Positions 8,067 through 16,069 of a stretch of DNA of 36,138 nucleotides are shown piece after piece. The notes beneath the pieces were generated by a model, which saw only the letters and a program-made list of their open reading frames with translations, was not told the origin of the DNA and made no database searches. Source of the DNA: Planctomycetales bacterium (GTDB lineage Bacteria; Planctomycetota; Planctomycetia; Pirellulales; Pirellulaceae); assembly GCA_020426625.1 (NCBI GenBank), contig JAGQPR010000018.1, positions 1 to 36,138 on the forward strand, read 5' to 3'. The stretch's first letter is position 1, and the number at the start of each line of letters is the position of its first letter. The position numbers and the translations under genes are program-made.

Positions 8067-8094
8067 GTGCAAATTTGCACAAACGGCTTATACT
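8067..8094 (+). promoter_or_regulatory. Possible promoter overlapped by a 14-bp palindromic operator
   Basis: GTGCAAATTTGCAC (8067-8080) is a perfect palindrome. TATACT at 8089-8094 is a good -10 element, and the left end of the palindrome, GTGCAA, stands 16 bp before it in the place of a -35. A dimeric regulator binding the palindrome would block such a promoter. The next gene starts about 130 bp downstream. Confidence 0.4.
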
Positions 8095-8232
8095 ATTCGC
8101 TGAGCCGGGTGACCCCAACTCTGTTGTTCCGGGAAACTAGGCGCATTCGTCATTGCCAATCAGTATGGCCTTCATAGCCATCGCCAACTGCCCAATTGGC
8201 TTGCTTTGACATCCTCCCCAGAGCCACAACGC

Positions 8233-9768
8233 ATGCTTGAATTGTCATTAGTTTTTATTGGCGGATTTCTCTGCTCGGTATGCCTTACGCCTATAGTGCG
8301 ATATGTTGCGATCCGCATGGGGATTGTGGATCATCCTGACGGCCACCGCAAGTTGCACGGACGTGTGATTGCTCGCGCTGGCGGAACCGCAGTATTGTTG
8401 TCTGTGTTAATTGTCTGCTCGGGAGCTTTGTTTCACTACGATTTCGATGTATTGAACCAAGATCACATTCGTCCCTTTTTGGCTCTGCTTGTGGTGATGG
8501 TTTTGACCTGGCTGCTGGGATTAGCGGATGATATTTGGACGCTCCGCGGACGCCAGAAACTGCTCGGCCAAGTCGCTCTGGCATTAACGCTAGTATTCAG
8601 CGGATATCAGATGTCCGTTATCCAACTGCTTGGTGTACGGCTGGATCTAGGCCTACTTGCGATCCCTTTTAGCGTGATTTGGTTGTTGGCTACAACCAAT
8701 GCGCTTAATTTGATCGACGGGGCTGACGGACTTTGCTCGACTTTGGGAGCGGTGATCTGCGGTGCCCTGGGTGTGCTGGCGTCGGTAAACGGCCACTTTG
8801 CCGAAGCAGCGATTGCCTTTTCATTCTGTGGAGCACTACTGGGATTCCTGGTATTCAACTTTCCACCTGCAAGCATCTTCCTGGGCGACTCGGGCAGCTT
8901 GCTGATTGGCATGGTCACAGGTGCACTAGCGATACGCTGCTCATTGAAGGGGCCCGCGAGCGTGGCATTTCTTGCGCCGCTGGCCATTCTCTCTTTACCG
9001 CTGCTTGACTCGTGCATGGCGATCATACGGCGGAAACTGACTGGTCGATCGATCTATACCACCGATCGGGCTCATCTTCATCACACGCTGAAGAACAAAG
9101 GAATTGGCGACCGCGGTTTGCTGCTGACCGTGGCCGTTTTGTCGTTCATGACGGCAGCGGGAGCCCTGGCTGGACAATATCTAGGCAGAGACTGGCTGGC
9201 GCCGGTAAGTGTTGTGGTCGTTTTCGCGATTTTGGTGACTACAAAAGCTTTTGGATATGCAGAGGTTGTTTTGGTCGCTCGCAAAGGATCCCACTTTGCT
9301 CTAAGCCTACTTGAGCCAGCCAAGCCTGGGGCAACTCGGACTCGCCAAAAAGCCGTTCGATTGCAGGGAACTCGGCAGTGGGAAACCGTTTGGCAAACGC
9401 TGATTGAATTCGCGGAATCCGAGTCGCTGTGCAAAGTGCATTTAGATCTAAACGTGCCTTGGCTTGAGGAAGGCTATCACGGAACTTGGCAGAGGAGCAA
9501 TATGCCGGATCGCCACGAACGTTGGACAACCGGCTTACCAATTTATGCAGACGGGCGGCTTGCTGGACGCTTGGATGTTGTCGGGCCAGCAGCCAATGGC
9601 GAATCGATGGGCGCAATCAGCAAATTGCTGGAATTGGTCGAAGATCTCGTACCGCAAATCGAGATGATGATGGCTACCGAAACGGAACAAATGCCAGCAT
9701 CTGCGTTTTCAACTGGCGCCAAAGAGCCCGCCTTGGTAGCCGAGTTTACAAGCGCCGCCACCGAGTAA
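8233..9768 (+). CDS. WecA/MraY-family UDP-sugar:polyprenyl-phosphate sugar-1-phosphate transferase with soluble C-terminal tail
   Basis: These enzymes attach a sugar-1-phosphate from a UDP-sugar to undecaprenyl phosphate, starting O-antigen, teichoic-acid-like or other surface polymers. The 511-residue protein has about ten membrane segments in residues 1-345. Family motifs are visible in order: DHPDGHRKLHGRVIARAGG, LADDIWTLRGR (Asp pair for Mg2+), NALNLIDGADGL, FLGDSGSLLIG and the HIHH-type loop DRAHLHHTL. The His-rich loop form is that of WecA/TagO rather than MraY. After the last membrane segment comes a soluble region of about 150 residues (WETVWQTLIEFAESESLCKVHLDL and beyond), which simple WecA proteins lack. 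I chose ATG 8233; an in-frame TTG at 8206 is less likely. No other polysaccharide genes are nearby. Confidence 0.9.
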   Translation: MLELSLVFIGGFLCSVCLTPIVRYVAIRMGIVDHPDGHRKLHGRVIARAGGTAVLLSVLIVCSGALFHYDFDVLNQDHIRPFLALLVVMVLTWLLGLADDIWTLRGRQKLLGQVALALTLVFSGYQMSVIQLLGVRLDLGLLAIPFSVIWLLATTNALNLIDGADGLCSTLGAVICGALGVLASVNGHFAEAAIAFSFCGALLGFLVFNFPPASIFLGDSGSLLIGMVTGALAIRCSLKGPASVAFLAPLAILSLPLLDSCMAIIRRKLTGRSIYTTDRAHLHHTLKNKGIGDRGLLLTVAVLSFMTAAGALAGQYLGRDWLAPVSVVVVFAILVTTKAFGYAEVVLVARKGSHFALSLLEPAKPGATRTRQKAVRLQGTRQWETVWQTLIEFAESESLCKVHLDLNVPWLEEGYHGTWQRSNMPDRHERWTTGLPIYADGRLAGRLDVVGPAANGESMGAISKLLELVEDLVPQIEMMMATETEQMPASAFSTGAKEPALVAEFTSAATE

Positions 9769-9830
9769 GACTTGGCTCTTCCAGGCGAAACAGGGGGCAG
9801 TGCTGCACTGTCTGCCAAATCGAACTAATC

Positions 9831-9880
9831 AGAAGGCTGGGAGTCCAGGAGAATGGACCACCTTTCCAGCCTTTTCTTGA
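9831..9880 (+). terminator. Probable terminator after the WecA/MraY-type gene
   Basis: AAGGCTGG (9833-9840) pairs with CCAGCCTT (9866-9873), extended by two weaker pairs. An inner stem GTCCA (9843-9847) / TGGAC (9854-9858) lies within the loop. TTCTTGATTG follows on the plus strand. It lies in the gap between two convergent genes, where a terminator is expected. The T run is short. Confidence 0.5.
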
Positions 9881-9976
9881 TTGTAACCCACTGTTTTGCT
9901 TCAGTGGGCAAAATCCAACGTCGCTGCTGGCTTCTCCATTCCTGCAATCACGCCCAATTGTACGGATTGGAACGGG

Positions 9977-11017
9977 TCATTTACTGAGGCACCACAGCAT
10001 ACGCTTGGCAAAGTCTGCTTGGAACTCACCACGCCAACGGCTGACAGTCTTGCGTGCGTCGATTCCGTTCGTGGAATCTCGATACCAGCCATCGTTGGAC
10101 AATTCGTATTGTCCACCCCAACCTGGCTGGGTCGGGTCGGAGGCAACGTTTCCCCCAAGCGGAAGGAAAAAGAACCAGGACGGCGTGTCCCCTTCCTTTA
10201 AACAGGCATGAGGATTCGGAGCGGTCCAGGTTTTCGTTGGGTAGAGCGCGCCGAGCGGACCTTTGCTGCGTACATTGGTCTCGATCCACTCTCGTGAAGT
10301 CAGAGATTCATCTCCAGTCAGGTACATCCCGCGAAAAGTAGCAGAGCGTTTGTCGGTCCCCTCTCGAGCCTTGCTAAGAATGTAATTTAGACCGGGAAAC
10401 TCTCCGTGCATCCATCGGGCAATGCTATCTTGATCAGCGATGTCGTAGACGCGAAAACGCCTCACAAAGTCGGCTAGCCCGATTGGGCCGCGGACTTTTT
10501 TTACACGCCAAAGCGCCTGGGCCAAGTCCGTTTGCCCGCCCCAGATTGCAATGTTCAATGGATCCTCTTCCGGTCCGGCGTCAATTCGGTCAATGATCCA
10601 CTGGGATCCCACTGTGTCGTGCTCGGCACCAATGTAGTCAGGGCCACGATTCGCGTTGCCAGCCTTAATGCAATCGGACAAATCGTTGGCGGTTGGCCAT
10701 CGATCCGCATGCAGAATCAACGAAGGTCGTACCTCAGCATACGCGGATACAATCTGCTGAATTAGATCTACCCGAGTTACCGCCTGTTTTAGCTCACCAG
10801 GTGTTCCAGACGCAGACGCAATCAGGCCTTCGATGCGAAACTCGTTTGAGTAGAGCATGAGCCGGATCAGCGACTGTTGATCATCAGGGTCGCCACCGAT
10901 GTCGGTCAATACCAACAGTCGCGGTCGCTCGTCAGCCCAGCTAAGCCGAGGCAGGGCAATGAAGCCGAACACGATTACAAAAAAAAGGCAGCGGCTACAG
11001 TTCACCTGCTTTGCCAT
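9977..11017 (-). CDS. Exported DUF1593 / nucleoside-hydrolase-like protein
   Basis: The protein has 346 residues. The ATG at 11017 is chosen because GGAGGTGA lies 5 bases upstream, one of the best ribosome binding sites in the window; an earlier frame start at 11059 is ignored. A signal peptide (residues 1-28, cut after LSWA) is followed at once by LLVLTDIGGDPDDQQSLIRL. This has the clustered Asp residues (D39, D43, D45, D46) that bind Ca2+ in the inosine-uridine nucleoside hydrolase fold. Later stretches fit DUF1593 (Sde182 type): NIAIWGGQTDLAQALWRVK, YDIADQDSIARWM, FPGLNYILS and GDTPSWFFFLPLGGNVASDPTQP in part. Family members were described near polysaccharide-binding modules; here only the first domain is present. 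The substrate is probably a glycoside or nucleoside-like compound, not determinable. Confidence 0.88.
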   Translation of the reverse strand: MAKQVNCSRCLFFVIVFGFIALPRLSWADERPRLLVLTDIGGDPDDQQSLIRLMLYSNEFRIEGLIASASGTPGELKQAVTRVDLIQQIVSAYAEVRPSLILHADRWPTANDLSDCIKAGNANRGPDYIGAEHDTVGSQWIIDRIDAGPEEDPLNIAIWGGQTDLAQALWRVKKVRGPIGLADFVRRFRVYDIADQDSIARWMHGEFPGLNYILSKAREGTDKRSATFRGMYLTGDESLTSREWIETNVRSKGPLGALYPTKTWTAPNPHACLKEGDTPSWFFFLPLGGNVASDPTQPGWGGQYELSNDGWYRDSTNGIDARKTVSRWRGEFQADFAKRMLWCLSK

Positions 11018-11172
11018 TAGTTCACCTCCGGATAGGCTCCGCGAAGAAGGACAAAGCATAGGTTAGCGACTGCCGCTGCTTCAGGCAATGAATGGCTGCC
11101 CTTATCCTGTTCGACTTGGAAGAGGCAATAACGCGATCAGCCTGATCTACTGTGTGCGGTAGTGCATGATCA

Positions 11173-14100
11173 TCAATTGGCTTTCTCTTCCCAGTCCAGG
11201 ATTCTTAATGAGCCAGCCTTGTCGGTGAATTCGTATGCTCCCAACTCAAAATTCCGAAATGATGGACGTGCATTGCCCTCGATATCGCTTACCGAAACTT
11301 CGGAAAGATCCAGTCCAACATTAATCGCCGGTGAACCTGCGGCAAGATGAAGATCTCCTGCGGCCGGGTCGAGGAAAATTGGTTGCTTTTCAATTTCGTT
11401 CTCACCTGGCAACTCATTGACGTATGACCGACGGTCGGCCACGATCAGGTTGTGGTCATGTTCCAGTGAACCAGTCTGGCTACGATTCCATAGTGCATAG
11501 ACACCTGCATCGACGATCGAGTTTCGCAACGTCAGTGTGCCAGCATTGTGCAGAACTCCGTAGTGGCTAATGTTGCCAATCGTCGATTGCAGAACCTGAT
11601 ATTGGCCATCATCTCGGTTCGTGTAAACCCCGTACACGCTATTCTGAATTACTGAATTCAAGACTTGGCCCGAAACGGAGCGCAGGTAGACGCCGTAGCG
11701 CGAATTGACCTTGGCACGATTCAGTACAAAAGAATCGCCGTAGGTGACAACTCCCCAACTACCAGTATTGGAAATCGCTACACCTGTGTAGTTCGCCTGT
11801 CCAAGGTTTTGGTAGATGCCGTAATTGTTGATACTATCCACGACCACTCCGTTCGCATTCACCTTGGAATTGTAGGTATAGACTCCGTAGTTTCCGCCGA
11901 CTACGGAGATATTCTCCAGTTGTGCATCGGCGATGAAGTCCGGTACGGAATATACATAGACGCCAATATGTTCAAGATTGTTGAACTCCGCGTTTCTTAG
12001 ATACAAGGTATTGCCTCGAGCCGTTCGAGGAGAAAAGTACACCCCATAGCGGCCACCGTTTACTGTCAGGTCCGATACTTCTGACACCCCTGCGTAACTG
12101 ATAATCCCATAGTCGCTTACGGCCAAATCCAAGTCGGATACCGTTAGCGTGCTGTCCCAGTTATAAAGTCCAACTTGATTGTCACGAATCGCTACACCTT
12201 CGACGTTCATTGCGCCGTAGTAGCACATCACCGCGTAGTTGTTTCTAGTTGAAACGAGATTGGCATTTGCAGTCAAGTTGAGAGTGCTTTGCTCGATGCG
12301 CAGTCCGTGATTATTGTCGGTAACTGTCAAGCCTTGAGTGTGTTGTGCGTCGAAGGGGACACCTATGGTGCGGTAACCGATGTTGTTGCCAGCGAATGTC
12401 GAATTGCTTACAGAGAAATCCTTGTCGCCGTCGCCCGGCCAGTTGCAGTAAAGACCGTGACTGGAGTTGGAATAGCTTTTGCAGTCAGCGATCTGCACCG
12501 AAGCTGGTTGGTTAATGTAGAAGCCGTGCTGTTCCTGGTCATGGACTTCAGTGTTCTGGATTACCAGCGACGTATTGCGTACGGCGTAGACTCCAATGCG
12601 GCCTTCACCGATGTCGACGTTCTTCAAAATCAGCGCTCCATCGACATTGGTCAGAGGGTATGTAGCGCCTGTGGGCGCTGCGATGCCATCCAAATCGCAA
12701 TCTGTAAATTGCGAATAAATGCCATAAGTGCTGCCGCTGATAACGATCTTGCTGTTGCCCGTCAACTTGAGTTTGCCGTAGTTGGTGCGGAGCCCCATGT
12801 AGCTGTTGTCGATCAACGTGAGATTGCTTAGTGAAGATTCTGTCTCGCTTGTGTTGTAGACGTACAAACCAGTGTCGTTGCGCTCAAATCTGCAATCGTC
12901 CACCTTGACCGCAGCAGATTGAATGTAGAGTCCAAAGTGTGATTGCGTGTTCCGCGCGATGTTGTCCTTGAAGCTGCAGCTTTTGACATCTGCTGTATCG
13001 GCTTGTGTAATCCATGCTCCTCGCGCATTGTCGGCAAAGTTGCAGTTACGTATTCTGGTGTTGGTCCGAACTGCATATAACCCATAGTCGTTGTTGACGA
13101 AGTCGTATCCATCGATGTCAATGTCGCCTTTGGCGTCGGCACTGTGCACGGCATAGAACCCCAGCACATTATCGGTAATTTCCACGGGTGTATCGGCTTG
13201 CAGTGAAAAGCTGGGTGTGTTGGCAGCGACATATAGTCCAATGTAGTTGCTAGACGATCTGACATTGTCAAACAGGTACTCGCTTCCGTTTGACATAATG
13301 CCTCCGTAAAGCGCGGACGTAGTAACATTCTTCAGACTGGATTTGTTGCCATCTTTATCAATTAACGTTACACCCCATCCCTTTCGATCGCCAATACCAG
13401 TCACGGTGACATCGGTAGCTGTCAACTGCTTTCCTTGGGCGTTAATACCCCATCCACTGGGTTGGGTGACAGTCAGGTTGCTCACGGTCAATTTCTCGAT
13501 GTCACTACCTAGGATCGCGTGAACCGGCTTGTCTGCGATTAGATTCACACCCTCAAAGCCGCTGCGATAAACGCGAATGGGGTAATTGGCTGTGTGCGTT
13601 CCATCCTCGTTCAGGCTGCCTTGGAAGACGCAATCTTGAGCCCGGCTATCCGGCACGTCATTGACGTAGAAACCGTATGTGCAATTATCGAACTGACAAG
13701 TATTGACGACACTGGTATTGGTGAAGCGATCGTAAGCAGCCATATAGCAATGATTGAATGTGCAATTCTGAACCAGACTGCTGCCGCTCTGGTAACTGTA
13801 AGCTCCGTGGTAAAGGTTTGTCATGACACAATTCGAAACCTGGTTAGAGTCTTCGGTACGATACAAGTAGCAACCGTGCGATTTACCATTGTCTAGTTGT
13901 GCCGTGAAGTGAATGTTGGCGATCTCCACGCTCTTCGCATAGTAAATTCGCAGACCCCATTGTTGGTCTGGAGCTTCGATAATCACTTCGCCGCTATCGT
14001 CCGTCTGTGCACCGGTCGGATCACCAAAGATCGAAATGGTTTTAGGTGAGCTTCCGAATGACTTGTAAACTGATTCTGAGTACGTACCGGCCCCAATATA

Positions 14101-14286
14101 GATCGTGTCATTCGAGGTCGCCGACGTGACAGCTTTCTGGATTGTCCGGAAGGCGTGTTGCTTGGAATGACCATTGTCAGCATCGCTGCCGGTCATGCGC
14201 ACGTAGTAGGTTGCGGCATTCGCAGGGCATAGAATCGTGAACAGGCTAAGGACAAGTGGGATGACGATTTGCGGACGAATTAACAT
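11173..14286 (-). CDS. Large exported right-handed parallel beta-helix (PbH1-repeat) protein
   Basis: The protein has 1037 residues with a signal peptide (cut after CPANA, residue about 24). It opens with ATYYVRMTGSDADNG and AFRTIQKAV, the usual N-cap of DUF1565/pectate-lyase-like helices. Residues about 120-960 consist of some 26 turns of roughly 25-35 residues, nearly every one carrying the motif G-(V/L/I/F)-Y preceded by Y, I or H (for example YGVYFSP, IGVYVYS, YGIYQNL, HGFYINQ). Such a ladder would stack Tyr residues along the helix. The last part (AGSPAINVGLDLS, NARPSFRNFELGAYEF) is the standard C-cap of exported planctomycete beta-helices. I see no catalytic Asp cluster, dockerin or sorting signal at the short tail LDWEEKAN. 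It could be an adhesin or a polysaccharide-binding or -degrading protein. It lies in the same direction as the DUF1593 gene, 155 bp upstream of it. Confidence 0.92.
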   Translation of the reverse strand: MLIRPQIVIPLVLSLFTILCPANAATYYVRMTGSDADNGHSKQHAFRTIQKAVTSATSNDTIYIGAGTYSESVYKSFGSSPKTISIFGDPTGAQTDDSGEVIIEAPDQQWGLRIYYAKSVEIANIHFTAQLDNGKSHGCYLYRTEDSNQVSNCVMTNLYHGAYSYQSGSSLVQNCTFNHCYMAAYDRFTNTSVVNTCQFDNCTYGFYVNDVPDSRAQDCVFQGSLNEDGTHTANYPIRVYRSGFEGVNLIADKPVHAILGSDIEKLTVSNLTVTQPSGWGINAQGKQLTATDVTVTGIGDRKGWGVTLIDKDGNKSSLKNVTTSALYGGIMSNGSEYLFDNVRSSSNYIGLYVAANTPSFSLQADTPVEITDNVLGFYAVHSADAKGDIDIDGYDFVNNDYGLYAVRTNTRIRNCNFADNARGAWITQADTADVKSCSFKDNIARNTQSHFGLYIQSAAVKVDDCRFERNDTGLYVYNTSETESSLSNLTLIDNSYMGLRTNYGKLKLTGNSKIVISGSTYGIYSQFTDCDLDGIAAPTGATYPLTNVDGALILKNVDIGEGRIGVYAVRNTSLVIQNTEVHDQEQHGFYINQPASVQIADCKSYSNSSHGLYCNWPGDGDKDFSVSNSTFAGNNIGYRTIGVPFDAQHTQGLTVTDNNHGLRIEQSTLNLTANANLVSTRNNYAVMCYYGAMNVEGVAIRDNQVGLYNWDSTLTVSDLDLAVSDYGIISYAGVSEVSDLTVNGGRYGVYFSPRTARGNTLYLRNAEFNNLEHIGVYVYSVPDFIADAQLENISVVGGNYGVYTYNSKVNANGVVVDSINNYGIYQNLGQANYTGVAISNTGSWGVVTYGDSFVLNRAKVNSRYGVYLRSVSGQVLNSVIQNSVYGVYTNRDDGQYQVLQSTIGNISHYGVLHNAGTLTLRNSIVDAGVYALWNRSQTGSLEHDHNLIVADRRSYVNELPGENEIEKQPIFLDPAAGDLHLAAGSPAINVGLDLSEVSVSDIEGNARPSFRNFELGAYEFTDKAGSLRILDWEEKAN

Positions 14287-14345
14287 AGTTTAAACGCCTA
14301 GGATACAGAAGGTGCAACACATGTGCGGGCCACTTGCAACTTGGT

Positions 14346-14385
14346 AGTTGTCCAATGCAATCAAGCTGACTCAGCTGGACAAACT
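14346..14385 (-). other. Nested inverted repeat between the lipoprotein and beta-helix genes
   Basis: AGTTGTCCA (14346-14354) pairs with TGGACAAACT (14376-14385) apart from one bulged base, and an inner AGCT/AGCT pair lies in the loop. It falls in the 123-bp gap after the lipoprotein stop. There is no T run on either strand, so it may be an attenuating or mRNA-protecting hairpin rather than a terminator. Confidence 0.35.
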
Positions 14386-14409
14386 GATCTATCGCATTCC
14401 ATCTACCTC

Positions 14410-15156
14410 TTAGGGCACGTCTCCCAATTCAGGTAGGTCACCGAGATCTGGTAGATCGGGCAACTCGGGCAGCTCGGGGATTTCAGGCATGGCCAAGTCC
14501 GGCATGAGTGGATTCGAGTCACCCCAAAAAGCTGCGTTGCTAGATTGGCTGCCGGAGCTAGCTGCGCGTCCGCGAGTGCTGTATCCGAAGGCTTTCTCTG
14601 ACGCGTTACCGCGCGAGACCGAAGGTGTTTTTACACCAGGATTGACGATGGGTTGGTCCAGTAACGCCAAGCTCCACCGCTCACTGCCACGCTGTAGTTT
14701 GATGGAGCGTTCCTGAATCTCGAGCAATTCCAATCCGTCGCGCATGTCACCTTCTGACATGAAATACATGGTTTTGCCGATCTTGACGATTGCCCTACGT
14801 CCCTGGTCGTCTGAATCCGTCTCCGCGAATCCCAGCAATCGCACGGTCTCATGTTGTGGCGTGGCTTGAATGGATTGTGTGGCGGCCTCTTCGATTCGAG
14901 GCGCAGCAAAGAAGTTTTCGTCTTCCCGCAGTGGCAACTGCCATTCGCTGGGGATCGAAGCGCCAGTCGTCAGGGCAACTTCAGGGTTTGCTTTTACTCG
15001 TTCTACGGATGTCAGTTTGCCGGGAGACGGTTTCTCATCCAACTGTCGCGCTGGAATCATAGATAATTCCTTACTCACGTCGACGGAGTGGTGACCGCAC
15101 CCAGCGAAAAGCGTAGAGGCCATAAGAAGGCAGCTGGATTTCTTGGGAAAATTCAT
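14410..15156 (-). CDS. Lipoprotein with GspC/PilP-like core, next to the secretion operon
   Basis: The protein has 248 residues. The N-terminus is a lipoprotein signal with F-A-G-C at residues 17-20, so C20 should be lipidated. After a low-complexity linker, residues about 105-170 read VRLLGFAETDSDDQGRRAIV, then KIGKTMYFMSEGD, then LELLEIQERSIKLQRGSERW. The pattern (leading L-x-G, a restated signal 'G', a 'G-D' turn, then a hydrophobic strand ending in I-x-L-x-x-G) is that of the small beta domain of GspC and PilP, the lipoprotein that links the inner-membrane platform to the secretin. The tail is built of repeated P-E/D-L units (PELPDLPDLGDLPELGD). No protein of this kind occurs in the divergent operon, so it probably supplies that part. 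The assignment is by pattern only. Confidence 0.6.
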   Translation of the reverse strand: MNFPKKSSCLLMASTLFAGCGHHSVDVSKELSMIPARQLDEKPSPGKLTSVERVKANPEVALTTGASIPSEWQLPLREDENFFAAPRIEEAATQSIQATPQHETVRLLGFAETDSDDQGRRAIVKIGKTMYFMSEGDMRDGLELLEIQERSIKLQRGSERWSLALLDQPIVNPGVKTPSVSRGNASEKAFGYSTRGRAASSGSQSSNAAFWGDSNPLMPDLAMPEIPELPELPDLPDLGDLPELGDVP

Positions 15157-15481
15157 CGATTCGCAAGTTTCAAGTGGAGGTCAGAGCCATAGTGAACGTT
15201 ACGCTTCCGCCCCAATTACCTGCAGTTAGCTTGCACAGCAATCGACCACACGCTGATGTTGGGAACTGAAGAAATGGACTTGGCTCGCATTGCGCCTGGC
15301 CGTGAGAAAGGCTGGCCCAAGCGCCACGTATGACTATCCGCGCTGATAGCGCACCTATTGAGTTAAACCTACGTCGATTCGCCGCAGATGCTCGCAACCC
15401 AATGACCAGGTGAACATTGGTTCGTAACAACATTTTGCGTGTGGGTCAGTTTGTACTGTTTGCAACGAATGCAGGAATTCC
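15157..15481. other. Divergent intergenic region between the lipoprotein and the secretion operon
   Basis: No supported gene lies here. A minus-strand frame at 15170-15433 has no family resemblance or ribosome binding site. The region must hold the promoters of both directions; the only one I can point to is the plus-strand pair just after this stretch. Confidence 0.5.
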
Positions 15482-15509
15482 TTGACATTGATTGCCGGTG
15501 ACCTATTTT
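15482..15509 (+). promoter_or_regulatory. Likely sigma70-type promoter of the secretion/pseudopilus operon
   Basis: TTGACA (15482-15487), a perfect -35, is followed after 16 bp by TATTTT (15504-15509). Transcription would begin near 15516, leaving about 30 bases of leader with AAGGA before the ATG at 15546. This also argues against the earlier in-frame starts at 15492 and 15513. Confidence 0.55.
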
Positions 15510-15545
15510 TTCATGCCCGCAATTCTAGGTCCAAGGAACCAGAGC

Positions 15546-15986
15546 ATGCCCAAACGCCGTCGAACCGTATTCGTGTTGTCGTCACAATCAGTGATACGAG
15601 CTCTCGTATCCTATCGCCTGCAGTTGCTGGGGTTTGCACCGGTCTGCGCCGAATCCGAGATTGACTTTAACGACAAATTAGGCAATTGCTCACCTGCGAT
15701 TTTCTTGATCGATCTGGACAGCACAACGTATGACGGTATGCAGCTGATTGAAAAGCTGTCAAGCGATGAGGCGACCAGCCAGATTCCGGTGTTGTGCATG
15801 TCTGCCGAAGGGGATTTGGTCAGTGCGGAACGCGCTTTTCGCGCTGGAGCGAAAGACTTTCTAGTCGTGCCATTCGATCCAATCGTACTAGAAGAGAAGA
15901 CGGTAAAACTAATCGAGCTATTCAAAGCTCAGGCGCAGCAGAAAGATCGCCAGAGTCAAGCGCCCCTGGCTATGGCTCAGATTTAG
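15546..15986 (+). CDS. Stand-alone receiver-like protein (degenerate CheY domain), first gene of the operon
   Basis: The protein has 146 residues. The ATG at 15546 has AAGGA 8-9 bases upstream. The fold is that of a response-regulator receiver: TVFVLSSQSVIRALVSYRL at strand 1/helix 1, AIFLIDLDSTTYDGMQLI around the phosphorylation site, IPVLCMSAEGD at strand 4 and AFRAGAKDFLVVPFDP at strand 5. The phosphoacceptor Asp (LID) and the Ser of strand 4 are kept. The acidic pair after strand 1 has become Ser-Ser, and the conserved Lys of the K-P motif is Val. Phosphotransfer as in CheY is therefore doubtful, and it may work as a protein-binding module. Its place ahead of the ATPase gene suggests control of the machine. 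A Lys/Gln-rich tail of about 20 residues follows. Confidence 0.85.
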   Translation: MPKRRRTVFVLSSQSVIRALVSYRLQLLGFAPVCAESEIDFNDKLGNCSPAIFLIDLDSTTYDGMQLIEKLSSDEATSQIPVLCMSAEGDLVSAERAFRAGAKDFLVVPFDPIVLEEKTVKLIELFKAQAQQKDRQSQAPLAMAQI

Positions 15987-16069
15987 TCTGTGTTCAGGAG
16001 TCAAGTCAATTGCGATTTCCGAGTTGCCAACTTTGGATGTGAAACTGAATTTAGTCAAGTGATGAGACA

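Larger units (their letters stand above)
7750..8232. other. Intergenic region of about 480 bp
   Basis: I see no supported gene here. It holds a CA/CT microsatellite near the start, a 14-bp palindrome with a possible -10 element near 8067-8094, and about 130 bp of possible leader before the transferase gene. A frame at 7983-8177 is unlike any protein I know and has no ribosome binding site. Confidence 0.6.

Noticed and set aside
7983..8177. Plus-strand frame of 64 codons before the WecA/MraY-type gene
   Set aside because: No ribosome site or family likeness, and it spans the palindrome and the -10-like element.
8165..8209. Fourteen-codon hydrophobic leader frame
   Set aside because: Could be a leader peptide, but it has no ribosome site or attenuator structure to support it.
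9486..10211. Plus-strand frame of 241 codons
   Set aside because: It overlaps the end of the WecA/MraY-type gene and runs antisense to the DUF1593 gene; composition is Arg/Cys/Trp-rich like an out-of-frame reading.
12289..12831. Plus-strand frame inside the beta-helix gene
   Set aside because: It is an antisense shadow kept open by the repetitive codon pattern of the beta-helix gene.
15170..15433. Minus-strand frame of 87 codons between the lipoprotein and the receiver gene
   Set aside because: No ribosome site, no recognisable domain, and it would fill the divergent promoter region.
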